DNA from: Emmonsiellopsis sp. PD_33
Taxonomy: Eukaryota; Ascomycota; Eurotiomycetes; Onygenales; Ajellomycetaceae
Direction of reading: 5' to 3'
Length of the DNA stretch: 64,000 nucleotides
Assembly: GCA_032988165.1 (NCBI GenBank)
Contig: JANTQF010000088.1
Span: 55,737 to 119,736 of the forward strand
In this document: in pieces, positions 33,301 to 43,419 of the stretch
Layout: each line of letters starts with the position of its first letter
Position numbering within the stretch: position 1 is the stretch's first letter
The notes under the pieces: generated by a model
What the model was told of the DNA's origin: nothing
The model's database searches: none
The model's input: only the letters and a program-made list of their open reading frames with translations
Program-made: the position numbers and the translations under genes

Positions 33301-35368
33301 TAACTAGTGTTCGCTGTTACTCCGCGGATGAGCTGACATCGAGGACCAACCCACCATGATCTCCTCATCCGACACTATGATGTCCCGGGGTAAAAAAGAC
33401 GAGAGCAGACGTCGAATCGGCGAACCAGACCAATATCGTCGTAACTAACTAATGGAACGGATCAATTTTTATCCTAGTTATTAGTCGACTTTGGCTATTG
33501 GTTCAGTCGGCATCTCTTCTCAATCATCTTCCATCCCAACCCCATTTCCTTAACTCCCCACGCCTCATGGTTCATTGGTGTTTCATGCAATGCAATCAAT
33601 ACTTTGCGGACGCCATCATACTTGATGAGCTTTATGCAGAGGAAACTCTTCCATTTACCATACATAACTCCTACCCAAGTCGTTAGTCAGTTCCACTGGG
33701 TACTAAGCAGGTTTCGGTGTGCATACAAAAGCAGTGACCCACTGCTTTGCACCGCTCCCCGCCTCTTTTCTTTTCATGCTCCTCTGTATGATTGTTTCTT
33801 TTTCCTCCGGTGAAGTATTATTATTGCACTGATACGGATGACGTCAAAGAAAATGGCGTCATTGAGGGCTCGTTGGTTTTCCTTTTGTTCCCAGCTTGCC
33901 ATAGTTACCGAGGGGGAAATTTTTACTTTACTGCCATACATATCTCCAACCCCAAAGATAATGGAAGCCTAAGGCATTCGTATCGACATGCATAGATCAT
34001 CACTGCGAACCCCCCCCCCCCTTCTCAGCAATTACAGGCTAGAAGGGTGGAAAGAACACCTGACGCAACCAACATCGTTATCGGCGGCCTGCGCACGCAC
34101 CCCTTAACTATCCCCGGCCGTAATAATATACAGCTCTCAACACCATTAAATCAACACCTAGCCTATAAATTTTCCCATTCTATCAGAAATTCAATTTGCA
34201 TTTTACGATGACCCCTCCCAAACTTTTACCCCTCAATCGCCTCAATACAGCGACCAATCCCGCCATCGTCGCATGCAGGTTTCGCGGGGCTAAAACATGG
34301 CTTCTCCATTATTACTAGTGAGAGGAAAGGGCCCCATTTCTATCCGTTGTCCTCTGCCCGTGGTTTGTTTGGCTTGGTTCTGCGAGAATGATCTTAGCTT
34401 GCAGGGTTGTATAACAGAACTCTACTGAAATTTCTTTCTCCGTTGCGGAAATTCTGCACATGCCGGGCACACTGGATTTGCTACTAGGTTCCGCTTGAGT
34501 TGTTGGATAGATATGCTCGGATAGTTAGGAGGGGGCTGGGTTTGAACGCTAAAAGTGTCGTCCTCTCCGATGGTTTCTTTTTCCCCCAGCTTGATTGTCG
34601 ATATGCGTTTTGATTATCTGGTAGAGGGGTAGGAAAACTCAAGAGATAACTCAAGAGATAGGGGTTATCTAGTAAAGGTCCGAATCTGGGTGGCGATGGG
34701 GAAATAATCATCGATTTGTCGATTTAAGTAAGGTATGAATGACACGGGGTTCTCCGATATCAAGACAAGATGGGCACCTTAAATCAACTTCATACGTTCG
34801 CGGGCCAACATGATGAGATTGATTGGCCTATCAGAAAATAAATCAGTGATCTCTTTATGAATAATTCAGATATATTAATTATCGAAAAAGGAATCAACTT
34901 CCATACATTCATTCCCTCCTCATTTATGCGAGTTGGAGAAGGTAAAGGGGGTTGGTTACCTGGAACCACAACCCAAATCATCCGTCTCAGTCTACATTTA
35001 ATAAATAGTTTTATATCCTATATATCTATCGACCGTCGGCTTATGATATTCCAGGCCGTGGATAGAAAATAACATCCAAGGAAAGCAACGGATAGAAGAA
35101 AACAGGCGAGATGGGACGATGGAGTCGGTGCTGTGGTTTCGAGGTATGAGAAAGAAGCCAAGTCTACCTTTATGTGCCTCAAGTCATAATGATATTGCTG
35201 ACAAACAAAAAAGCGTAGGGAATAGCAACCAAAACGTGGATGTATTGGGGGAACTTGGAACGGAAATCTAGTATCTGATACAAACACCATCATGTTCATA
35301 CCCTGTGACATGGCAAAATAACCAAAGCCTTTTGCAATCTCATAAAATCCCATCTATACATACGCACT
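30385..35368. other. Gene-free stretch of about 5 kb
   Basis: I find no protein with a recognisable domain. The first 500 bases or so are probably the acidic-protein promoter and 5' leader; a reverse-strand frame around 30870 (MADESLVNWFVNLSDAYP) could be an unplaced upstream exon. A frame of 144 codons at 31265-31699 and several at 32.4-33.1 kb lack domain features. A run of 12 C lies at 34010-34021. The part from 34.5 to 35.35 kb is probably 3' flank of the transporter that follows. An unannotated noncoding transcript or spliced short gene could be hidden here. Confidence 0.45.
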
Positions 35369-37256
35369 TCAACCCATCTTCGCCTCCATCGCCACTCTCC
35401 ATTGAGCGCCAAACCGCCTCATCGACCAAATCGCCCCAACGCTAGTGAACGCCAGTAGGCCGACGATGGTGAACAGCCAGCCATTCCCAATAGCACGGAT
35501 AACAGGGGCGGTGATTGTACCCCCTACACACGAGAAGATATTGCGCATAAAGTTGTTCACCGCGACGCCGGTGGATGATTTCTTGGGCATGAACTCCGTC
35601 AACATGGTCGTTGACAGGCTAAAGATGATCATGGAGCCGAGACCGAAGAAGAAGTTGGCTACTACCTATAGTTAGATGGTCAGTTAAATGCTTTCTAGGC
35701 AAAGTAATAACAACATTATGTTGAACTGGGGAATGAGGACATGACATGGCAAGGGGATGTGCCTGGAACATCAGCGGACAGAAAACGTACGGGGACAGCC
35801 CAAAATAACTGCTTCTCCACCGACCAACCGTACCAGATCAAGGCGGCTGGATAAATGAAAGCTCCGGCGTAAGCGTTCTCGCGCATACGGTCTTCAGGAC
35901 GGTAGATATAACCTCCGTTTTCGTCTGTCCTGTTCGCTCTTTTCGCTTCGCGTCGCATGATAAAGTCCGACCACATGCCTCCGAAAACACTGGCGATAAT
36001 ATATCCTATCGATGTAGGGATATATAGCAGTCCAACAATCATCACGGAAAAGTTGTATGGTGAGCGGCTAAAGGTATCTTGGAGACTGATATTCAGCATA
36101 TACAATGATCCAAATGCGATACTCGCACAGAGGACGGTCAACAACACCGCAGGAAAGCGGAGATAGAGCACGATTTTGAGTGGATCTATGAGCCACATTT
36201 TAGAAATCTTCAACCACTTGGCCGTATTCTGGACAACCTGACGCGAAGAAACTCGACTCAAGGGACGGTTAAGGTCAGTGTTTGTTTCCACCTCCGCAAT
36301 CGGGTCCTTTTGAAACACTAGGGTCTCTGGAAGTGCGAAGATGATCATCAGCAACGTGACTCCTCCATAGATGGTCAAGAACCACTGGGTGCTCCTCCAG
36401 CCCCATGGCTGGGATATTGCGCCACCGATAATTGGTGCAAGTAAAGGTCCGCAGAGAGGTCCAAGATAGAAGATACCCATTGCTCTACCCCTTTCCCGCG
36501 GTTCCCAGATGTCAGCTATTGTCCCTGCGCCAATTGCTTGGACCGAAGCTGAAGCTCCCCCGCTCAGCAGCCGCATCACGATAAGCATCTGGATGGAGGT
36601 TGAGACCGCGGATAAGATGTTGAACACGTTGAAGAGGGTGAATGATATGATATAGATTGACCGGCGTCCAAATGTTTCACTGAATGACGACCACCAGAGC
36701 GGAAATATACTCGTACTCAGCATGTATAGGGTGATCGAAAGGTTGGTGACGGTGGGAGTCGCATTAAGCGACGAAGCAACTTGACCAAGGGCAGCTAAAG
36801 GCAAACAACATGTGAGATAATATTCCTAGGTTGTCTCATGGGATGGGTGAACTGACGGTAAAATATCGCGCTACCGAAAGGGGCCGCCGCCGCTCCAATT
36901 GCGACGATGAAAGTGACCATCCATTTTGTCCTACGCGGATATTTTTTGGGCTCCTTAACTTCAGGTAGCACCGAGAAACGAGCCAGTAGCCCTCGCATTT
37001 TATTCCGGGGGACTTTCACTGCATCAGAGTAGGAATTGGTCCCCTCAATTGAAGTAGACTCAAGATCTCCTTCGTTGTGTCGCTGGCTTCCTGGTCTAGA
37101 ACCCTTATGTTCTGCTATTCCATCCTCTACCATAGATGCTTCCCGGCCATCTACCTCTTCGTCTTCATGATCAATGACTTCATGTTGTTTTTCTTCCGTT
37201 CCGTGTTGTCTAGCTGTCGAAGGACTGCCGTCCCCAACTGGTTCATGTCTAGCCAT
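35369..37256 (-). CDS. MFS transporter of the DHA1 drug/polyamine family (Tpo/Qdr/Dtr-like)
   Basis: Three exons (37256-36857, 36794-35791, 35665-35369) give 566 residues; introns are 62 and 125 bp. A hydrophilic, acidic N-terminal tail of about 110 residues (DHEDEEVDG) is followed by RRTKWMVTFIVAIGAAAAPFGSAIF as helix 1. Family landmarks follow: FSETFGRR between helices 2 and 3, MRLLSGGASASVQAIGAGTIAD, then WEPRERGRAMGIFYLGPLCGPLLAPIIGG, which is typical of motif C of proton antiporters, and WRSTQWF. Helices 7-12 end with FMPKKSSTGVAVNNFMRN. These proteins export drugs, polyamines or weak acids across the plasma or vacuolar membrane in exchange for protons. No substrate can be assigned. The nearest gene downstream is more than 1.8 kb away. 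Confidence 0.92.
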
Positions 37257-39059
37257 GGGCAGCTATCTTGCGCCAGGAATGTTGCGAACCCGACAACCGG
37301 ATAAATAAAATACAATCAGTGAAGGTAGTCGGTAACAATTTCAAGTAATATCAAAATCTGTTCCCAACGGGCAAAGATATCATCACGAAAAGGCCAGGCG
37401 CGACTGGAATAAATGAAGGCGATAGGCCCCTTTCTGGCCAAGGAGGTTTATGTAGATCGAGAGAGGTTTGTAGAAGTTCTAGCAATCAAATAGGCATGCG
37501 ATGGCCGAAAAACGGAGCAATTGCGACAAAGAATACCGTTGGGGATATAATTCCGCGAGGTAATCTATCCATGCTCCCGGTGACTCCAGGGGGTGGGAAT
37601 GGAAGATTATATCCCAAAATTTCTATCGTTGAAAGAGGAACAGAGACAAAGTGCATCGCACTACTGAAGAAGAACAGAGTCCTGATTCTGGAAAAATCAC
37701 GACTTTCGGCTGAAGCGTTCCCCACCTGGTCATACTTAGCTAGTTCGGCGCTTTATACAACCGAGCTATGAAAGGTGACATTCGGGGCAAATATTTCCTC
37801 ACAAAGGAACTCCCATAAGCAACAAATCAGAACTTCAAAATCTTTCGTTCCCCCATCATTAGCAGTCCCCCTTTCCCTATTCCTCTCTTTGGTTCGGCCA
37901 TTTGGCCATTCTCGACGATGATGGTCTTGCCCCAGGAGTTTCGCCGAAAAAAGCCGCGAATCTAGCATCGTCAAGCTTTATCGGTGATATATCGACGAAT
38001 TAGGGGATAGAATTGCGGGCAGCAGGCGCGGGGAATGAAGCTAATATTTGTCCCTGCTGGTCGAGGCCGGAGTATCACAATGGCGTCGACCTGCAGCTTG
38101 CAAGGCCAGGGCGGTTGGGGCCATCCCTGTTAAACCTGCTAAACAGCGATTGCATGGGGAATTTGACGGCGCAGATAATCCTGCGTATGTCAAGCCAATC
38201 AGTATTAAACTTAGACTGATGTTTCTCTGTTCATCGCCGCACATTTCGTCGCCGGGTCTTTTCTTACTGTCATATCATGGTTGCAGTTGTCTTGGAGGGT
38301 TCAAAGAGCACATTAGGTAAGCCGGCCTCAACCGGGCAGGAATTGCCGACCTCGGGAAATCCGTGCCCGGCGTGCCGTTCTTGCCGGCTTGAAATCGCCG
38401 GCTAAGGATCCCGACGATGACCGACCCCATAGCCGGCTATCAGCCGGTGTCAAGCCAGACGTTGATATCAACTTCCTTTGCTCTTATTAGTTTCTCTCCA
38501 TGCTGGCATGGTTATGTGAAGCCATGCTAGTTAACCGGATGTTAAGGCATGCAAAAGACTGATTTGCATCCTAGGCCGCCCTCTGATTCGTGCGGGTAGA
38601 CGGCGCCTAGAATTCTCACGGCAAACCGGTGTAGTCTGGACTCTGGGGGGGGGGGGAGAGGGCGATTATATCAGTATGAAGTTAATATAGGCCTCGAATG
38701 TTTGCAGTACTCCTAGTCCCTGTCCGGCCTGGTTGTCTTAGGCCGGTTTGCGCAAAAGAGATAAAATACTTTTTAGCAGTATAATCATATCAGAAATGTG
38801 CAACGACAAAAAGCTTTCTATTATTCATGGATTCACTATTCTCTACTTCTGAAGATTGATATCAATGTTGCTGACGCAAAATGTCGTCGTTCATTAAACA
38901 AACAAACAGACAAACTTGAATGCAAACACCCCGCTTACCGAGGAACCACATATTTGCCTTCCGCCCTCCATCCAACATCGAGTTGCTGCACCTGCACTCG
39001 AGAATTACAAAGCCAATCTCTAATCGACAACACCATACCTCACCAATTCAACCCGATTA
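37257..39059. other. Divergent intergenic region, DHA1 transporter to methyltransferase
   Basis: About 1.8 kb without a recognised gene. Promoters of both neighbours are expected here. From about 38321 to 38450 GCCGGC, GCCGGT and CCCGGC boxes recur, several as short inverted repeats, and two GGCCGG/CCGGCC boxes follow near 38725-38745. A run of 12 G lies at 38645-38656. Confidence 0.5.
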
Positions 39060-40198
39060 ATGATCACCCGCGCACGAACAAATCGACTCCGCATACATAT
39101 AATCGCCCGCGCCACCAGCAGCTTTCCCACCCCGCGCCGCCCCAACGCGATCCTTACTAGATACTACTCTACCCCCGCCAACCCCTCGTCCCTTCTCGCA
39201 ACCATGGCAGAAAAAATAAGCATCCAGCAGCCCAAGATAAGCGAGCACTTCTCGAAATTTCAGCCCGAAAACCAAGGCGACGGTTGGGATGAGCTGTGGA
39301 AGACTCAAACCACGCCTTGGGATCGTGGCCAATATAACCCCGCGCTAGAAGATACGTTGCTCCAGCGGGGCGGGTTTTTGGGATCCGCTCTCCGGGATGC
39401 TGCGGGCGGCGATGAGAGTCGGAGGAGAAAGAAAGCTCTTGTTCCTGGTTGTGGGCGGGGGTACGATGTCATTTTGCTAGCGGCGTTTGGGTACGATGCG
39501 TATGGGTTGGAATATAGCTCGACTGCGGTGGAGATCTGTCGAGAGGAGGCTGCAGGGATTGAGGATAAAATTACAGCGCGGGATCAGAAAGTAGGCAGGG
39601 GTAAGATTACTTTTGTCCAGGGGGATTTTTTTAAGAATGAGTGGTTGGAGGAAATTGGTGTTGGAGGGGACGGGTTTGATCTTATTTATGATTATACGGT
39701 AAGATTGCATTCCCCTCCTTTTGCGCCCTTAACGCATCCTTTATCCAGTGTGCTATATGCGTCTAAATCCAAGGGGTGTATTAAAATCCAACAAGTCCCG
39801 TCTAACATACTGGAACTTGTGTTCCTTCTAAACGGTAGTTCTTCTGCGCTTTGAATCCGGTCCTTCGGCCCAAATGGGCCCTTCGCATGTCTCAATTGTT
39901 AGCACCATCGCCGCATGGGAACCTCATTTGCCTCGAGTTCCCCACGGAAAAGGACCCCGCAAGCCAGGGCCCCCCGTTCGCATCTCCGCCAACGGCATAC
40001 ATGGAACACCTCAGCCACCCCGGGGAAGATATCCCTTACAATGAGAAGGGCCATATTAAGAGGGATCCGTTGAGAGAGGTCAGCCCTAATGGATTGGAGC
40101 GTGTCGCTCATTGGCAACCCGAGAGGACGCATGATGTCGGGAAAGGCGAAGATGGAAGAGTCCAAGACTGGGTCGCGATTTGGCGTCGCCGGAATTGA
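39060..40198 (+). CDS. Thiopurine S-methyltransferase (TPMT)-family SAM methyltransferase
   Basis: Two exons with a 140-bp intron (39699-39838) give 332 residues from the first ATG, or 284 from the in-frame ATG at 39204 (MAEKISIQQPK). The TPMT/halide-methyltransferase signature is clear: WDELWKTQTTPWDRG near the start, LVPGCGRGYDVILLAAFG as the SAM-binding motif, GLEYSSTAVEICRE, FVQGDFF and, before the intron, FDLIYDYT. After splicing comes FFCALNPVLRPKWALRM, again a TPMT feature. The family transfers methyl from SAM to thiols or halides. Between the two ATGs lies a basic, Ser/Arg-rich stretch (ARATSSFPTPRRPNAILTRYY) that looks like a mitochondrial presequence, so long and short forms may go to mitochondrion and cytosol. 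Its 3' end faces the OTU gene with only 64 bp between stop codons. Confidence 0.92.
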
Positions 40199-40262
40199 TA
40201 TGGTGAGCACAATGGTGGAAATGTTCACTTGAACTAAAATATTCAATTTTGCTCCCTAGCTT

Positions 40263-41201
40263 TCAAGAAGCCTTTGTCAAAGCGTTGTAATGCTCTCCCA
40301 AGCCATAAGTATGTCGATAGTAAGCAAGCCATATCGTCTTAGCTTCAGCTTCGCCATTTGTATTTTGAGGTTCGAATTTCTCAATCCGTCCATCGCCCTG
40401 GATCACATTGATATGGACTCCGTATGCTTGCGCGATAGCTTGTAGTTCCAGTTGTCCTCCCCACTCCGCAGTCTGTCTGATTTTCCGCACATATTCTTGC
40501 AGTGGCTCCTCGATAAAAGGGGCGAAATCTTCCGAATGAGACAGAATAAAACTGCCCGTCACATCTCTTACAGCTCTATATCCGTCAACGTTGGTTCCAG
40601 GCGTGGATTCTCCGGGATTTCCTGATGTTGGGTTTAACGTAATATTATTGGCACCAAGTTGCGTAGCAACAGCGGCGTAAAGGCAGTGACCGTCCGGACG
40701 GATTTCTTTCTCCTTGAGTCCAAGACGAGAAAAGACTTCGTCCATGTTCTTCCTCTCGTTCCCTCTATGGTCTGTTTGGTTCGCTGCCTCTTCTGCAGCT
40801 CTGGCTGCTTCCGCCTCCTTCTCAGCGGCACGTCGGGCTAGTCGGGCTTTCTGCCGATTGGGTTTCTTTTGTGTGGTTTCATTCGGTACGGTCATTGGAG
40901 AGGTCTGAGTCTCAGGAGCAGGAGAGGCGTCCGAGTTTTTGTCGGGGGATTCGTCGTTATCTGCGTCCTGCCCCGCACCGTTGGTAATGTCAAGATTCTC
41001 CAGGTCATCTACTGGAGGTTCGACATCACCAAGGAGATTGGATATTTCAGCCTGCTGCTTTTCAAGTAGCTCGCGTTGGAGACGGTCACAGTCGTCGTTG
41101 ATACCCTTGCGTGTTTTCTTCGTTGCGGACTTTTTTTTCTGGGTGATGCGGCCCTGCAGTTCCTTCAACTCTTTGCGGTGCCGCGCCTGCAATTCCTCCA
41201 T
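40263..41201 (-). CDS. OTU-domain cysteine protease (OTUD6/yeast Otu2-like deubiquitinase)
   Basis: A single exon encodes 312 residues. The first 160 or so residues are a charged, probably coiled-coil region (MEELQARHRKELKELQGRI, then RLARRAAEKEAEAARAAEEAA). The OTU domain follows with DGHCLYAAVA, in which Asp170 and Cys173 are the catalytic pair, LPTS-like loops, WGGQLELQAIAQAYGVHI and GEHYNAL with the catalytic His304. The arrangement of N-terminal coil plus C-terminal OTU matches OTUD6B and yeast Otu2, which act on ubiquitin in connection with ribosomes and translation. All catalytic residues are present, so it should be active. It is convergent with the methyltransferase gene. Confidence 0.94.
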   Translation of the reverse strand: MEELQARHRKELKELQGRITQKKKSATKKTRKGINDDCDRLQRELLEKQQAEISNLLGDVEPPVDDLENLDITNGAGQDADNDESPDKNSDASPAPETQTSPMTVPNETTQKKPNRQKARLARRAAEKEAEAARAAEEAANQTDHRGNERKNMDEVFSRLGLKEKEIRPDGHCLYAAVATQLGANNITLNPTSGNPGESTPGTNVDGYRAVRDVTGSFILSHSEDFAPFIEEPLQEYVRKIRQTAEWGGQLELQAIAQAYGVHINVIQGDGRIEKFEPQNTNGEAEAKTIWLAYYRHTYGLGEHYNALTKAS

Positions 41202-41713
41202 TTTGGGCAGTTAAAGTCTGCAACGGCAAAAGGGGGGGTATATATGTCAGGAAACAAGATCGGTCAGTTCCGGATATCGTGGTTATAGCCAACCCAATCT
41301 GTAGTTCCGCACGTAGAAGACGAAGTTCTTTGGATCTGATGCTCTCGCGAAATGCCAAGCCTCAGAGTGTTCATTTTGGGTTTGGTCCTGCCAAGAGCCC
41401 ACCGGCTTAAAGTTTCTGCGGACTCCGACAGCCTCGGCATCTTTGGATTTTTATCAGCCGCCCGGCAAACGATCTAATTAAGGCTGCTTATGATTATCCC
41501 CGGAATCCTCGACCTGATATTCCGGACATTGAACAGTCGTGGGGTAGAGAAAGCCAGGCTTGATTAGTGATAGTTACCAGCAGTCAGCTTATTTTGAGAT
41601 TTTGTGCAGCCGAACCTTCATACAGTATTAGGATCGGAGACATTCCCCTTCCATTTCGTCTATCCTTCGCCGGCACACTTTTCAGTACAAGAACCTCCTG
41701 GAATTTATTTAAA
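41202..41713. other. Divergent promoter region, OTU gene to SDR
   Basis: Half a kilobase with no gene. It drives both neighbours. No specific box is strong enough to name. Confidence 0.5.
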
Positions 41714-42713
41714 ATGGATTCCGCCAACCTTTTCAGTGTCAAGGTGAGTAGAGCCAGAGCCAGATGCATTAGTTATAGCCATACTTACCGACTTTGGGAT
41801 CCAGGGGAAAGTCGTCCTCGTCACCGGCGGTGCTAAAGGAATTGGCCGCATGATCTCCGAAGGATACGTTACCAACGGCGCTACTGTTTACATCACTGGT
41901 CGTGACGGTGCAGCTTGCGACAAGGCGGTTAAGGAGCTGAATGCTTTGGGAAAGGGCAAGGCCGTCAGCATACCAGCTAATCTCTACAAAGAGGAGGAAT
42001 GCAAGAGATTGCGAGACGATTTCGCCAAACTGGAAAGCCGTCTAGATGTCCTGGTTAATAATGCGGGCTCGAACTGGGGCGCGGTTCGTTTCCTTATTTC
42101 GTTTCCTCTCAAAGTGACAAATCTAGTATAAGACCCAGGAACAAGCTAATATTTTTCTAGCCATACGATGAATACCCATCCTCGGCCTGGACGAGAGTTT
42201 TGACTTTGAACTTGCAGCGTGTTTTCGAGGTGACCCAGCTCCTAACTCCCTTCCTCGAAAAGGCCGCCGGCCCACACAATCCTGCCCGCATTATCAATAT
42301 CGGGAGCATAGACGGCTTGCGTGTACCTTCTCTAGAAACCTTTGCATATAGCTCCAGCAAGGCGGGTCTCCATCATCTCAGCAGGGTTCTGGCAAACCAC
42401 TTGGGACAAAGGAATATCACGTATGGCTCCCGGTTTCTCCGTACACTCCATTTTTGAATCCAGCGTAGTTGACTGACATGTGTGCGTATGCAGCTCCAAT
42501 ACCCTTGCCTGTGGGCCGTTCCAAAGTAAGATGATGGCCGCGACACTGGATAAGTTCAAGGACGTGATCGAGGCGGGCATCCCCTTGGGCCGCATTGGAA
42601 CTCCAGAAGATGTTGCTGGGGCTTGCTTGTTCCTCAGCAGCCGAGCTGGTGCCTACATCAATGGAGCGACCATTACCGTCGACGGGGGATCCATCGTAGG
42701 GTCAAAATTGTAA
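41714..42713 (+). CDS. Short-chain dehydrogenase/reductase (classical SDR)
   Basis: Four exons join to 262 residues; introns are 41744-41804, 42084-42160 and 42421-42493. The first exon is only ten codons (MDSANLFSVK). The Rossmann motif is TGGAKGIGR, the structural motif is LVNNAGSNWG, the catalytic Ser lies in INIGSIDG and the Tyr/Lys pair in YSSSKAGL. The C-terminus PEDVAGACLFLSSRAGAYI then TITVDGG is typical of 3-oxoacyl-reductase-like SDRs. It probably reduces or oxidises a carbonyl/hydroxyl group with NAD(P). The GR in the Rossmann motif fits, but does not prove, NADPH preference. The substrate is unknown. Rhamnolipid-reductase-like fungal SDRs have the same ending. Confidence 0.93.
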
Positions 42714-43419
42714 AGATATGATCGATCAAGGGGTAGAGGTGACCCTTTGGGCCAAATCTTTTTGTGGCGGTCTAGTTATTTCATGTAAGAGTGTAGGTGG
42801 TACCAATAAAGGGTTCTGAATTATGCCCTGATCTAGAAAATCGTTATTTTTTTAACTACTCCCAAGCATCGCAGCTCCATTTTCCCGCCGTCGAAGAAAC
42901 GTGGCAAGTTCCTTTCTGACTTCATTCACGGAAGCCCACTCGAAATAGGTGTGATTTATTGATACCTTTTCGGAATTACATCGTGAGAACCCTTTTTGAC
43001 CCCACAATGACGCTAATAATGGGGAACAAAGAATTGAATGGTGGTGACTCGCCACAGGGTGTCCACCTTTGGGAGAACCGGATTACATCACATCACTCGA
43101 CACCTGCAGTAGGCTTTGATTGAGCAATGTTGGATTTGGCGAAGTATTTATACCATGGAAATAAATTTATTATTAACCTAAGACGTTCTCGCGCTCTCAC
43201 CTGTATATTTCTTTTATTCTCGACTCGGGCGTGCAGCTTAAGGAAAAATTTCTCGGCATCCCGAATCTCCTACTACGTCATACTCAGTTGGAGTCACTAA
43301 TTGAACATCCAACCTCCTCAAGTACACGAAAGCACTTACTACTCTTTCAAATTCTTGATCTGAGATCGAATATACCGCGATCCCAAAGGGTGCTTCTCTG
43401 TTGGACCTAGCATCGGAGA
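42714..43419. other. Intergenic, upstream of neutral trehalase
   Basis: About 700 bp of SDR 3' flank and trehalase promoter. An in-frame TAG lies three codons before the ATG at 43420, which fixes the trehalase start. No stress-response box was confidently identified. Confidence 0.5.

Noticed and set aside
34010..38656. C12 run at 34010-34021 and G12 run at 38645-38656
   Set aside because: Simple homopolymers 4.6 kb apart; no sign that they mark a mobile segment or inversion.
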